DNA from: Aegilops tauschii subsp. strangulata
Taxonomy: Eukaryota > Streptophyta > Magnoliopsida > Poales > Poaceae
Reading direction: 5' to 3'
Length of the DNA stretch: 64,000 nt
Assembly (NCBI RefSeq): GCF_002575655.3
Contig: NC_053036.3
Location: 194,092,788 to 194,156,787 of the forward strand
The translations under genes were made by a program, and so were the position numbers. Shown here piece after piece: positions 1-11,895 of this stretch (positions within the stretch are counted from its first letter, which is position 1; each line of letters begins with the position of its first letter). The notes under the pieces are model-generated. The model was not told the DNA's origin. It searched no databases and saw only the letters and a list, made by a program, of their open reading frames with translations.

Positions 1-2081
1 CTGCCTGAGAGCATCTCCAGCCGCACCCCCAATAGGCCCCCTCCAGGCCATTCTTTCGGCGCCGGCGCCAAAAAAACGCCCCAGTCGCACCCTCAGGACG
101 ACGAAAAGCGCTGGTTCGGCCCTTTTTTTCGCCCGGTGCGCGCAGGCCGAACCCGGCGCACTGGGGGCGATCGGGGGCTCCGGCGCAAGGGAAAAGCGCG
201 GCTGGCCCACACCCTCAGGTGAAAAGTCAAGATTTTTTCCCCAACTCGCTTTCCACCCCCCGCGCCCTCGGCCGCCACTAGCTATATCCCGGCGCTGCCC
301 GCCGCCCTTCACCGCTAGATAGCCATTCCCCGCCGGAAAAATTGCAGAGGTTCGCCGCGGCAGCCCCTCCAACAGCAGCTGGACGTTTTCGGCCGCCGTT
401 TCCGGCCGCGGAGGGGCAATTTAGCGGCGGGTGCACGCCCACCGGGCACAAGGTGTTAGGCGATTTCGCCGATTTGCCCGCCTCGCCGATGGACTCGGAT
501 GACGAGGAAGCGCTCGCCGCGCTGCTGGAGGAGGAAGCCGAGGCCAACGTCCAGGAAGAAGATCATCTGATGGTGCTCGCCGCCCTCGCCCAGCTGCTGG
601 CGAGCAATGAAAAGCCGCGGCGAGGTGGCTCGGCGCCGGGGCGGGTGAAGGCAAAAAACCGGCATCGTCTCGAAGGTTGTTGCATGCTCTACTTTGACTA
701 CTTCGCCGATGCTCCACTTCACGGCGACAAAACATTTCGGCGCCGTTATCGAATGAGCCGAAAGCTCTTCCTCAGAATTGTGAATTCCATCCGGGAGTTC
801 GACAACTACTTCACGTGCAAGATGGATTGCACCGGCAAACTTGGATTCACCTCGATCCAGAAGTGCACGACAGCGATAAGGATGCTTGCATACGGAGCTC
901 CCGGTGATTCACTCGACGACTATGGGCGCATAGCCGAGTCCACCAGCATAGAGTGCTTCTACAAGTTCTGTCGGGCAGTGGTGGCAGTGTTTGGACCGCA
1001 ATACTTGAGAACACCCAATGCGGAAGACACTGCTCGTATCCTAGCACAAAATGCAGCAAGAGAATTTCCTGGGATGCTTGAAGCATCGACTGCATGCATT
1101 GGAAATGGAAGAATTGCCCATTTGCTTGGCAGGGGATGTACAAAGGCGGTTGCAGTGTGGTACTTGAGGCGGTGGCCACACAGGACCTCTGGATTTGGCA
1201 CTCCTTCGGTATGCCAGGAACTCACAATGACATCAACGTGCTGCAGTGCTCTCCTGTCTTTGCCAAGCTTCGAGATCAATGGGCGGCACTACAACAAGGG
1301 GTACTATCTAGCTAATGGCATCTATCCGAGATGGTCGACATTTGTGAAGACGATCTCAAACCCTGTGCCAGGAGGCAAGAACGCCTGGTTTGCGAAGATT
1401 CAGGAGGCTTGCAGGAAGGATGTCGAGCGGGCATTTGGTGTGCTCCAATCTCGATTTGCTGTTGTCCGGTACCCCGCTCAGACCTGGTCGAAAGATCAAA
1501 TGTGGGAGATTATGACTTGCTGTGTCATCTTGCACAACATAATCATCGAGAGCGAGCAAGAAGACCCAGTGTTTGACACTGAACCATACTACAGGCAGGG
1601 TCCTCTAGCCGAAGTTGATCACCAGCTACCGGTAATCTGGACTGCCTATCTCAGTATGCGTCAGGAGATGCGAGACCCACAGGTGCATCATCAACTGCAG
1701 AAAGATCTGATTGAGCATCTATGGAGGCTCAAGGGGGACGCCGGGCGCGACGTGTGATGAAATATGGGTTTTTATTTGTTGAACTATATAATTTGTATTG
1801 AACTATTTGTTGTTGTACTATTTTGTTGAAGTATTTGATTTTTCTGTGATGAAATATGTTATAAGAAAAAAAATTACATTGATAATTGAACGTCGAGCAC
1901 GGCGAACCACGTCGAATATGAGCATATTCTCGCCCATATGGGCCCTTTATTCGCCGAAATGGTACTGAAAAATGAACCAATTTCGATGCCTGGGGCGACG
2001 ACTGGACACATAACCGCCCCAGCGCCGATTGCGTCGCCGGCTCATCCCTAGAGGGCGATTTTTATGCGGGGCCAGCTGTCT
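1..2081 (+). mobile_element. PIF/Harbinger DNA transposon, degraded
   Basis: The left end carries GAGCATCTCCAGCCGCACCC followed by GC-rich sequence with CGGCGCCGGCGCC and CCCCAGTCGCACCC, which I recognise as the terminal region of Triticeae Harbinger elements. The right end (about 1988-2081) holds a decayed inverted counterpart, with CTGGGGCGACGACTGG, CGCCGGCTC and GGGCGATTTTTATGCGGGG. A transposase pseudogene lies between them. The ends are no longer good inverted repeats, and the 3-bp target duplication cannot be read because the element starts within a few bases of the window edge. The right end abuts a receptor-kinase gene fragment, so the element may have inserted into that gene. Borders are approximate to about 10 bp. 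Confidence 0.75.
342..1757 (+). pseudogene. Harbinger-type DDE transposase, frameshifted
   Basis: PIF/Harbinger transposases are nuclear DDE endonucleases that cut and reinsert their own element. The open frame runs 471 codons, but its middle is out of register. The N-terminal part (to about 1080, including RRRYRMSRKLFLRIV) and the C-terminal part (from about 1269, [20 protein letters not shown]) are in one frame. The central catalytic stretch is in another frame between about 1082 and 1262 ([20 protein letters not shown] and [12 protein letters not shown]). The DDE residues are visible as D in SIDCMH (codon 1088-1090), D in HNDIN (1229-1231) and E in VERAFG (near 1424). Two frameshifts bracket the catalytic core, and the segment between AKL and FEING looks shortened. 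The 342 ATG is nominal. Start-proximal sequence is rich in acidic residues (DSDDEEALAALLEEEAEA). No active enzyme can be made from this copy. Confidence 0.88.
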
Positions 2082-2084
2082 GAG

Positions 2085-2827
2085 AAGAAAGGATACAACT
2101 CGTACCGGTAGTTGCATCGGATTCAAAAAGCCCTTCCGCTCTTCCCCCGCTGAGATACTTGGGCATCATCTGAATTATATCCCCGAGGCAACTCCGGCAG
2201 GCGGCCGGCGCCAAGTCCGGCGTGCACTGCACCAGCGCGTAGATCGCGGGGATTCCGCCTCTGTCGAACATCTCCTCGCCCGTGGCAAACCGCTTGGACG
2301 AGTTCGAGGACGCGTAGTCGGCGGTGGCGTTCAGGAGCACGCCGACGGCGTTGTCGAACACAACCGTCGGCGCGGACACGTTCCGCGCGTCCGTCTGGAA
2401 GATGGACTGGTTGCCTCGCCCGTCGGTGTCGGGCAGGAAGTTCTGGTTGGAGAAGTGGAGGAGGCAGAGGTCGTAGAAGACGGACGCGTCCTTGTTGAAG
2501 GCGCAGAGCTGCTGCGCGTCCTGGAAGGCGGTGGTGACGCAGGCCGCGCAGGCGGAGGCGTTGGTGTCGCCGCGGCAGAGCGCGAGGGCGTAGACGATGT
2601 CCGGCACGGAGCCCACGCTGCCGGTGGCGAAGAGCGTTGGGGACGCGGATGCCTTTCTTGGGGAGGGTGACGGAGAGCTGCCCGAGGTTGGACTGGTAAG
2701 TGCTGTTCGCCGAGTAGTTCCCGCTGTCACCGCACACCTGTGGTTGCGCGGCAGCCAGCCACGCGAAGAAGATGGGCACGAGGAGCACGGCAGTGAGATT
2801 GGCGAGGGCGCGGTGGCCCGTTGCCAT
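2085..2827 (-). pseudogene. Cysteine-rich receptor-like kinase (DUF26) ectodomain fragment
   Basis: The reading frame starts at the ATG at 2827-2825 with a clear secretion signal (MATGHRALANL, then a hydrophobic stretch ending AWLAAAQ), then CGDSGNYSANSTYQSNL. Near 2650 the frame shifts and the homology continues as LFATGSVGSVPDIVYALALC. Two Gnk2/DUF26 motifs of the C-X8-C-X2-C type are visible: CRGDTNASACAAC and CTPDLAPAACRSC. A second frameshift near 2130 hides the end of the second domain, which reads IRCNYRYELYPF in the next frame. CRK proteins are plasma-membrane receptor kinases with two such extracellular domains. Here the transmembrane and kinase parts are absent, because the sequence runs straight into the Harbinger right end. 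It could instead be a secreted DUF26 protein, but the two-domain layout fits a CRK first exon. Confidence 0.85.
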
Positions 2828-3229
2828 GGCCGGCGGTGCCGGTGCAGCGGTGTGGTCGGTGAAGAAGAGAAGTTCGTGACGACTTCCATCGTGCCGTGCA
2901 AGCTCTTAGGATATGGATGGTTTGACTCGCAACGTGGCGTTGTTTGACATTACAGAGCAAGATGAGAATGACGCATGGGACCCAACGCCTACAAAGTCAA
3001 GCTCCTATGGTTGGGAGTGTCAAGCTCGAGGATTTTTAACTATTGAATATGTTGGCACTTTAATCCCAAAGTAAATCATAAGCATGCAAAAATTGGTATG
3101 AAGCTCATAACGAAACATAAACATGTGAGCCCGAGCATAATAACATAGAATTGAAACATTTATGAACACACTACACCAGGGCACATGACCAAGTAAACAG
3201 GGGATGGACAAATCATACCCGCCAGTGGC

Positions 3230-3295
3230 TAGGCTAAGGCCCTGGCGGCGGTTTCGCCCTCGGCCTTCTTCTTGGTGGCGACGTCTTCAACCATT
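3230..3295 (-). CDS. Short gag-leader-like peptide, 21 codons
   Basis: Starting at the ATG at 3295-3293 the frame reads MVEDVATKKKAEGETAARA and ends at TAG (3232-3230). It is the only frame near the TATA box and resembles the N-termini of Copia gag leaders in its Lys/Ala/Glu composition. It stops after 21 residues, so it is either a relic or chance. Confidence 0.2.
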
Positions 3296-3568
3296 GTGCC
3301 GGTGTCAGAAAAGTAGTTGAATCTGAGGATGACGACAAGAACGAACCGGGAGCAGTCGTGCCGAGACGCTCCCTAAAAACACTATCGCCCTTAACCCGGT
3401 GCAGGATCTCAAAGGACGGGATTCCAGAGGCTTGCTCTCCCGTTCAGCTGTGCACATGGCTGGCGGGATGGGACCGTCGGAGGCAGCAAAAGCATGGAAC
3501 AGTGAATGACGACTAGGGTCGTGCGAGGAGGAATGAGTTGGTTTTCTCTCTGGCCGACCACCGCCTCC

Positions 3569-3576
3569 TATATATA
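3569..3576 (-). promoter_or_regulatory. TATA box
   Basis: TATATATA is followed on the minus strand by AGGAGGCGG and about 270 bp of leader before the short frame at 3295. It is probably the promoter of a retrotransposon relic rather than of a host gene. Confidence 0.35.
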
Positions 3577-3915
3577 AGCATCCGGGTAGGAGTCATGGGC
3601 TAAAATCCACGACAGAGTTATCATGCAACCGGGAATGCCCACGCCCAAGTCAGTGTGCAGTCGGGTAGGTTCAAATCTGAATCGGCGTGTAGCCGGGTCC
3701 ATTGTCTCGAATAATGGCATTCATTAGTGACTCGTAATTAATCCAAAATTAATGAACCATTTCTGACCGGCAAGAAATAAGCGCAGAAGTTTGAGTTCGG
3801 CTCGGCTCATCCACGAAACACGACGCACGGGGATGGAGGAGATGGACGGCGGAGCAGTGTGCGTGAGCCACTGCACTTCCTAAGCTCCCAATGCGCAAAT
3901 GGAAGAGTAACCCTT

Positions 3916-4168
3916 TGCGGTGGTGTTCTCAGGGCAGATGCCATGGGATGGCTTATCGAGAGTGGTAGGGCCGATATGCGTCGGTGGGTTTCGGAGGCGG
4001 GATTGGGCACGGGCAATGCTAGACACAAGACGTACCCAGGTTCGTGGCCCTCCAAGGGAGGTAATACCCCTAGTCCTACCGGATCACTATGAAGATCACA
4101 AGGGCTACATGGTCACTCATAGAGCTTTTTTGAGTGGAGGAGGAAGAAGGAGCTAGCTCTCCTATCTG

Positions 4169-4215
<47 letters not shown>

Positions 4216-4692
4216 GAATGAGCCGACCCCCTCCTAGGGGGGCTCCTAGGAGGTCTTATAGTTGGATCTCCCAGGTTACAAATGATAAAGAAAGAGGGGC
4301 AGGGCCCCGTTGCCAACATCTCTGGCCTTCAGCAGGGCCCGCTGGCTGCATGTCACTGTAGCTAGTCGGTCACGTCGTCACGGAGTGGTTGGCACTATGC
4401 CTCTATAGCGCCCGGCCGCGCTGACTTCGGTCGCCCGGGTCAGTAGTACCGGTGGCACTGTAGCCATTCTCTCCACGTCGTGGAGAGGTCTTGTCGTATG
4501 AAGGGATTAGACAGGCGCTTGCCCCGCCGGCTGCCGGCTGTGGCCAGCCGGCCCGGGCGTGGCGTCGTGCCTAGCCGACCCATAGCTGGGGAGCCAGCTG
4601 GAGGGCCAGCCGGATTGAGGGGCCTTGGCCGCCCCAATGTTTTGAAAAAGCGACTTCTACTCCCGAGCCTACCCGGGGTTTACCCCCTGACA
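3916..4692. mobile_element. Candidate solo LTR with TSD CCCTT
   Basis: The segment begins TGCGGTGGTGTTCTC and ends GTTTACCCCCTGACA, so it has TG...CA ends. It is flanked by CCCTT at 3911-3915 and CCCTT at 4693-4697. It has no coding capacity, is rich in GGCCAGCCGG-type GC motifs and contains a (GT)20 tract. The 777 bp length suits an LTR. Read on the minus strand it begins TGTCAGGGGGTAAACCCC, as some wheat Gypsy LTRs do. Only a 5-bp match supports the left edge. Confidence 0.5.
4173..4212 (+). repeat. (GT)20 microsatellite
   Basis: Twenty uninterrupted GT dinucleotides. It lies within the candidate solo LTR, and the tract is pure, so it is likely to vary in length between accessions. Confidence 0.98.
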
Positions 4693-4730
4693 CCCTTATA
4701 AAGGGCTCTCAGCTCTTCTCAACTTGTGAG

Positions 4731-5579
4731 GTTTTTTTAGACAACCTCACAAAGGTTTTATTAACTCGTCACAACGTTTATAGGTATGGAGGCAAGGTAT
4801 CCAGGGTGCCCTAACCAAACATGGTGGCTAGCCCCGAGAGATAAAGCATGCTTCACTAAGTTGTGAGCTTCAAAATTTTGAGCTCCTAAATTCATGACTA
4901 ATATTACAAAATAACAAAATCCAAAGAGTGTGGTCCATTATTTCATGTATGATCGCTCCATACCTAGCCAAGTTTTTCTTCTTTAAGTCATCAACCACCA
5001 CCTTGCAATCCGATGTCACGTGGATTCACCGTAGATATAGGTCATCTCAGAATGCGGGAGCCTCTCTTATTGCTAGTGCTTCGGAAGTTTGTGGTTCCAC
5101 TATATACCTGAAAACAAGCACCGAAGCTCCCATGTAAACCTCTCTGAGGTCTCTATAGATTGCTCCAACCGAACCAAACCTGCCATGACTAGATACTATA
5201 GCATCCACATTAAGTTTTGCACAGCCAGCATCCAGGGGCTGGCATTGTGTCGGCCTGGGAGTCGCAGCAGCAACCGACCTTCGTGTTTTTGTGTTCACAA
5301 CTTGCATTTCGGCAAAGCATGTGATGAAGCAATTGATTCAATGTGGTGATTGATAAATGTCTTCATGGATCACCTTCCTACGCGCTCCCCAAATTTCCTA
5401 TGCTGTGACGACCAGTCGTATAAAGGCATCACTCTCCAAGATTTCATGTAATGCAAAGAGCCAATCCTTTGAACTCTCCTCCTGTAGATCGACCATGTGA
5501 TGTACTAAAGCATCAAGCGCTAAGGCCCAGACACTACTTGACACTGGGCATGTGTGCAGTGCATGCATCCATGTATCCC
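4731..5579 (-). pseudogene. LINE 3' part: zinc-binding linker and RNase H-like domain
   Basis: On the minus strand the sequence continues a LINE reading frame broken off at 48539. From 5579 it reads DTWMHALHTCPVSSSVWALA, then, after a stop near 5398, IWGARRKVIHEDIY. It then runs through an RNase H-like (RVT_3 type) domain: KLNVDAIVSSHGRFGSVGAI, IVEPQTSEALAIREA, and in a shifted frame TSDCKVVVDDLKKKNLARYG. The frame ends around SLGASHHVWLGHPG. The 3' end near 4731 has AATAAAACCTTTGTGAGG followed by a short A run on the minus strand, as expected of a LINE tail. Plant LINEs use the RNase H domain to remove RNA during target-primed reverse transcription. Several stops and at least two frameshifts show it is dead. 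Confidence 0.8.
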
Positions 5580-5822
5580 TGTTGGGAAACATAGTAGAAA
5601 ACAAAAAATCGCCCTACACGATCAACCAGGAACACTATGAAGATGCATAATGGTTAAGATCGGATCGTTACCAACTTCGAGTTGTAGCGGAAGAAAAGTC
5701 GGTGTAGATCGTACTTGAAATCCCTCAAACCGTACATGAATGATCCCTCGAACGAAAGACTGAAAGCACGACCTCTCCACAGTTTGCAAGTGTACAGACT
5801 TCACGATCCGGCAGCGCTTCAC
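5580..5822 (-). repeat. Copia 3' LTR, truncated
   Basis: It matches the first 245 bp of the copy at 7607 with scattered substitutions. The match stops at CGCTTCAC (5822), where a CACTA-like terminus begins. The remaining roughly 1.47 kb of this LTR is not found before 7607. Confidence 0.85.
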
Positions 5823-6360
5823 CACTACAAAAAAACACTTGCGTGATGATACCTCTTTGTCACAGTAGGTCATGTTTTCTGTCATGCATGTACATCCGTG
5901 ACGATTTTATGACAGAATTAAGATAGTCATACATGTGGTGTTGTAGAAGTGTTCCATGACAATACTCAAATTATCATCGAAGTGTCCACTTCTATCACAA
6001 TAAATGGCGCGTCATGAAAGTGTTTTCATCAAGGGTAACCGACACGTGGCATCCACTTTAACGGGTCGCTGTTAAGCTATCAGGTTCGGGTTTGGATCCG
6101 ATAACCTGTTATAATCCTGGACCAATGGTGAGTTTCCACGTGTTAAATGCTCATTCGCGAGAGGATCCACGTGTCAGCTCAGTGTCGCGACAGATGTTAT
6201 TCCTCCAATGGGCGAGATGCGCCTATGATATGTTGACACGTGGCACGACCCAACAGTGGCTCATTTAATCTAAATGGGCCAGCCTAGCCAAAGGCCCACA
6301 AGATTTTGTTAGACACTAGTGGGCCAGCCCGTTAACAGCGTGTGATGTTATGGGCCAAAC
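5823..6360. mobile_element. CACTA-like transposon terminal fragment
   Basis: It begins CACTACAAAAAAACACTT, continues with GTGATGATACC and CTTTGTCACAGTAGG, and carries repeated TGTCA/GTCAT subterminal motifs. This is how some Triticeae CACTA elements start. The GC-rich part with ACACGTGGCA and GGGCCAGCCCGTTAAC fits the same element type. No opposite terminus was found before 7606, so the element is truncated. The right edge is approximate. Confidence 0.6.
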
Positions 6361-6754
6361 TTTTTCCGATCATATTTCCATATGACTCTTGTTCATCTTT
6401 CGATGCTTTGCGCTCCGAGCTCAGAACTATTTTGCCAGAACTTCAACACAATTTCGAGTGTTTTCTGTTTGCATGGTCTCATCATACACCGTCTTACACC
6501 TCACTATCCGTTCGTACTCATGTGGACATGACGTACTCCGGAAAGCTACGTGTTATAGGCGTTTGCAACACTGGCTAGGGCACCTATAAACTTGATATTT
6601 ACTGTGAGAGATCACCCTAATAATTGACTACTGCACAATCAAAGGGTGCGGACAACAAAGGGATAAACATCTCAGGAAATTCATAATAGCATGTTATGGT
6701 ATAGCCTTGGGCGTTGGGAAGTCTTCACGGTCTTCTTGAATCTTTAGTCATAAT

Positions 6755-6907
6755 GTTGTCATGGCAATAGGAAAATCGTTGCCGTGGTAGCCCTTTCAAA
6801 ATACGCTGCCATGGCGGCAATTTTAGAAATCATTGTCGTGGCAATCGTTTCAAAAATGTTGTCGTGGCACCAATTTCAGAACACGTTGTTGTGCCACAAC
6901 AAATTTC
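6755..6907 (+). repeat. Degenerate 27-bp tandem repeat, about 6 units
   Basis: Units with consensus like GTTGYCGTGGCAAYC plus TTTCAAAAAT start at 6755, 6778, 6805, 6832, 6858 and 6885. The spacing of 26-27 bp is regular, while units differ by several substitutions. Confidence 0.75.
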
Positions 6908-7592
6908 TCATCCCTCCTCCTTGTGCTTGGTATGTCATCTTCACGCCAGGGTCCTTCATGCAAGCTTGCCACCATCATATGTAACTTGTAGCCTATTTGT
7001 ACATCTATTACATTAAAGTGGCAATCCCGTGGCTCCAGCCACTATGCCATACTGTGACGCGCATGCCATTTAACATTACAACATATAACCATCTCATACA
7101 TAAACTCATTATCATGACGAAGGCTATGCTGCATCACATGCAACCTACAAAACCAACTTAGACGTCCTCTAATTGGTTTGGAAAATTTAAATTACGTGGC
7201 TTCTAGGGTTTTAGGATAACACTAGCTACCTACATCCACCATCAAAGAGATAATACTTGTTGCTAGATTAACTTTTGGGGTGTGTGAGGGAAGAAACTTA
7301 ACTGAAAATCTCCAGCCCCACACTAAACTTAGTCAATACGCATGACCCCCTAGAAGATCGTTCATCTTCATCACCCTCTCGTGTTTGTGACAATTCACTA
7401 TTCTTGACTATGATGAAGCCCAAAGAACTTTTCCGACAGCCAGAGCCGATTGATTGTCAGAACTTTGTACAAAGCTACATCATGCCTTCAATGAATTGAA
7501 CCGAAGCAACACTCGAGGGAAGCATATAAAAAACATCAGACCCTCACATCCACATGTGATCTAGATCAAAACCTACATCTACTCATAAAACT

Positions 7593-7606
7593 GCTCATGA
7601 TGCCAC
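7593..7606 (-). promoter_or_regulatory. Primer binding site of the Copia element
   Basis: Read on the minus strand, GTGGCATCATGAGC directly follows the LTR end. It resembles the initiator-tRNA-Met complementary site TGGTATCAGAGC used by plant Copia elements. It fixes the element's orientation. Confidence 0.65.
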
Positions 7607-10259
7607 TGTTGGGAAACATAGTAGAAAACAAACAAAAAATCGCCCGATGATCAACCAGGAACACTATGAACATGCATAACGGTTAAGATCAGATCGCTAC
7701 TAACTCCAAGTTGCAGCAAAAGAAGAGTCGGTGTAGATCATACTTGAAGTCCCTCAAACCATTCACAAATGATCCCTCGAACAAAAGATCGAAAGCACGG
7801 CCTCCCACAGTTTGCAAGCGTACGGGCTTGACGATCCGGCAGCGCTTCACCGTCCAGAGCTAATCAACATCGGAGAATTGGAGGGAGAAGAAGAGAACCA
7901 CACATGGCTTCTCTATTATGAGAATTAGAGAGAACTCAAACTAGATCTTGTCTAGATCAAACTAGACGAGAACTAGATCAAGAGAGAACAAGAGGAGGCT
8001 CCAAAACTTATGTTCCAGGAGCTGCCCATGCCCCTCTATTTATATGTCGAGTCATGGGGTCGCAACTTCGGGAGGGGGCTTCCCCAAAGTCGGTTTGGAA
8101 CGTAAGAAAGAGTCCTGCTCGGTTTCCAATATGAAACGCGAAGATTCCTGACGTTTTCGGAAACGCGACAGACCTCGGCGTCTGGCCCAGGACCAGACGC
8201 CAGGGACCCTGCCATTTGGCCCCTGTCTTCCGCAAAGCCCCTTTTGCACCGACCCCAAGCCTTGTGGGCCCTACCCCTTGGCCCAGCAAAAGTGTCCTCG
8301 CACCAGAAGATTTCTGGAAATATCTGAAACTCTTTTGGAACTCTCTCAAAACTATTTCTTATATTCCCAGAACTATTACGAGAATATTTTCTCATAACTC
8401 TTGCTCCACTAATGGTCAACAGATCATAATTTCCTTAAGCTTGTGACCCAGTAGATTCGGTAAAACATAGACATGAACCAAATAACCTTTCGTTCAATGA
8501 CCAATAACAGAACCATGGACATCCATATTGATCCTTATGACTACATGAATGACATTTGAGTGAACCTTTGGTTATCATGTGCCATTCTCTTTGCTTCGCG
8601 ATACTCTACAAAACCCGAGTTCAGATATATCTGTATCCTCTTGAATCATACACATGCTAACTATACCGGTCTCCTCGTTATCGGTTTTGTTCTTCTTTCT
8701 TGTTGACATGTTCTGGCATCCCTGTGACATAGTCACATGTGTCTGGCCAGACCCATCACACCGAGAGGGCCCTAAGAATATCTCTCCATCGTCGGAGGAG
8801 CAAATCCCACTATTGAGCTATCTAGTCCCTTGTCAAACTTTCTGATGAACCTGTACATTATGATCACCGTGTTACAGATGACGTTTGAGCAACTCCAAAG
8901 CCCATCGTACGGTAAGAAGTGACTATGATACTCTCATGGTAAAAGAACTAAATCACACGTTAACTCTCCTTGTTATAACTGAAGGAAATATGCCCTAGAG
9001 GCAATAATAAAGTTGTTATTTATATTTCCTTATATCATGATAAATGTTTATTATTCATGCTAGAATTGTATTAACCGGAAACTTAGTACATGTGTGAATA
9101 AATAGACAAAACAGATTGTCCCTAGTATGCCTCTACTTGACTAGCTCGTTAATCAAAGATGGTTATGTTTCCTGACCATAGACATGTGTTATCATTTGAT
9201 GAACGGGATCACATCATTACATAATGATGTGATGGACAAGACCCATCCGTTAGCTTAGCATTATGATCTTTAAGTTCTATTGCTATTGCTTTCTTCATGA
9301 CTTATACATGTTCCTCAGACTATGAGATTATGCAACTCCCGAATACCGGAGGAACACCTTGTGTGCTATCAAACGTCACAACGTAACTGGGTGATTATAA
9401 AGATGCTCTACAGGTATCTCCGATGGTGTTTGTTGAGTTGGCATAGATCGAGATTAGGATTTGTCACTCAGTGTATCGGAGAGGTATCTCTGGGCCCTCT
9501 CGGTAATGCACATCACTATAAGCCTTGCAAGCATTGTGACTAATGAGTTAGTTGCGGGATGATGCATTACGGAATGAGTAAAGAGACTTGCCGGTAACGA
9601 GATTGAACTAGGTATGAGGATACTGACGATCGAATCTCGGGCAAGTAACATACCGATGACAAAGGGAAAAACGTATGTTGTTATCGGTTTGACCGATAAA
9701 GATCTTCGTAGAATATGTAGGAGCCAATATGAGCATCCAGGTTCCGCTATTGGTTATTAACTGGAGATGTGTCTCGGTCATGTCTACATAGTTCCCAAAC
9801 CCGTAGGGTCCGCACGCTTAACGTTCGATGATGATTTGTATTAGGAGTTATGTGATTTGATGACCGAAGTTTGTTCGGAGTCCCGGATGAGATCGGGGAC
9901 ATGACGAGGAGTCTCGAAATGGTGGAGAGGTAAAGGTTGATATATTGGAAGGCTATATTCGGACATCGGAAAGGTTCCGAGTGATTCGGGTATTTTTCGG
10001 AGTACCGGAGAGTTACGGGAGTTCGCCGGGAGAAGTATTGGGCCTTATTGGGCCATACAGGAATAGAGGGGGCAGGCCAAAGGGAAGGAGGCGCGCCCCC
10101 CCATGGGTCCGAATTGGACTAGGGGAAAGGGGGCGGTGCCCCCCTTGCCCTTTCCTACTCCCTCTCTCTTTCCCTCTTTCTTCTCTCCTACTCCGAAAAG
10201 GAAAAGGGGAATCCTACTAGGACTTGGGAGTCCTAGTAGGACTCCCCACACTTGGTGCG

Positions 10260-11895
10260 TGATGTCTACTACGCAACCTTCTTCTTGTAGACGTTGTTGG
10301 GCCTCCAAGTGCAGAGGTTTGTAGGACAGTAGCAAATTTCCCTCAAGTGGATGACCTAAGGTTTATCAATCCGTGGGAGACGTAGGATGAAGATGGTCTC
10401 TCTCAAGCAACCCTGCAACCAAATAACAAAGAGTCTCTTGTGTCCACAACACACCCAATACAATGGTAAATTGTATAGGTGCACTAGTTCGGCGAAGAGA
10501 TGGTGATACAAGTGCAATATGGATGGTAGATATAGGTTTTTGTAATATGAAAATATAAAAACAGCAAGGTAACTAATAATAAAAGTGAGCACGAACGGTA
10601 TTGCAATGCTAGGAAACAAGGCCTAGGGTTCATACTTTCACTAGTGCAAGTTCTCTCAACAATAATAACATAATTGGATCACATAACTATCCCTCAACAT
10701 GCAGCAAAGATTCACTCCAAAGTCACTAATAGCGGAGAACAAACGAAGAGATTATTGTAGGGTACGAAACCACCTCAAAGTTATTCTTTCGGATCGATCT
10801 ATCATAGAGTTCGTACTAGAATAACATCTTAAGACACAAATCAACCAAAACCCTAATGTCACCTAGATACTCCAATGTCACCTCAATTATCCATGGGTAT
10901 GATTATATGATATGCATCACACAATCTCAGATTCATCTATTCAACCAACACATAGAACTTCAAAGAGTGCCCTAAAGTTTCTACTAGAGAGTCAAGACGA
11001 AAACATGTGCCAACCCCTATGCATAAGTTCACGAGCGGAACCTGCAAGTTGATCACCAAAACATACATCAAGTGGATCACGTGATATCCCATTGTCACCA
11101 CAGACAAGCACATGCAAGACATACATCAAGTGTTCTCAAATCCTTAAAGACTCAATCCGATAAGATAAATTCAAAGGGAAAACCCAATCCATTACAAGAG
11201 AGTAGAGGGGGAGAAACATCATAAGATCCAACTATAATAGCAAAGCTCGCGATACATCAAGATCGTACCATCTCAAGAACACGAGAGAGAGAGAGATCAA
11301 ACACATAGCTACTGGTACATACCCTCAGCCCCGAGGGTGAACTACTCCCTCCTCATCATGGAGAGCGCCGGGATGATGAAGATGGACACCGGTGAGGGAT
11401 TCCCCCCTCCGGTAGGGTGCCGGAACAGGGTCCCGATTGCTTTTTGGTGGCTACAGAGGCTTGCGGCGGCGCAACTCCCGATCTCTTCTGCTCCCCGATG
11501 TTTTTAGGGTATATGGACATATATAGGCGAAAGAAGTCGGTCAGGGGATCCACGAGGGGCCCACGAGGGTGGGGGCACGCCCAGGGGGGTAGGGCGTGCC
11601 TCCCTGCCTCGTGGCTTCCTCGAAGCTTCCCTGATGTCTACTCCAAGTCTCCAGGATTGCTTCCGTTCCAAAAATAACTCTCCCGAAGGTTTCATTCCGT
11701 TTGGACTCCGTTTGATATTCCTTTTCTTCGAAACACTGAAATAGGAAAGAAAACATCAATTTGGGCTGGGCCTCCGGTTAATAGGTTAGTCCCAAAAATA
11801 ATATAGAAGTGTTTAGTAAAGTCCATAAACATCCAAAACAGATAATATAATAGCATGAATACTTCATAAAGTATAGATACGTTGGAGACGTATCA
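10260..11895 (-). repeat. 3' LTR of the Gypsy-like element
   Basis: This 1,636 bp copy is nearly identical over its length to 16055-17684. The few differences (for example the GAGAGAGAGAGA run length near 11283) suggest a relatively recent insertion. The polypurine-like tract lies just right of 11895. Confidence 0.9.

Larger units (their letters stand above)
2828..3915. other. Unassigned, probably retrotransposon-derived sequence
   Basis: No long reading frame is present. On the minus strand a TATA box (3569-3576) is followed about 275 bp downstream by a short lysine-rich reading frame (3230-3295), an arrangement like the leader and gag start of a Copia element. LTR borders could not be found. 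The 3600-3780 part has no recognisable feature. Confidence 0.35.
6361..7606 (-). other. Copia interior remnant without coding capacity
   Basis: Apart from a 27-bp degenerate repeat (6755-6907) and the primer binding site (7593-7606), nothing recognisable is visible. No gag, protease or RT motif appears in any frame. The interior may be a shortened leader region. Confidence 0.5.

Noticed and set aside
2029..2670. 213-codon plus-strand frame opposite the CRK fragment
   Set aside because: The minus strand carries the DUF26 cysteine motifs and signal peptide. The plus frame is a shadow of GC-rich coding DNA.
10937..11122. Short minus-strand frame present in both LTRs of the Gypsy-like element (also at 16729-16914)
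   Set aside because: Identical because the LTRs are duplicates. Length is within chance expectation for AT-rich DNA.
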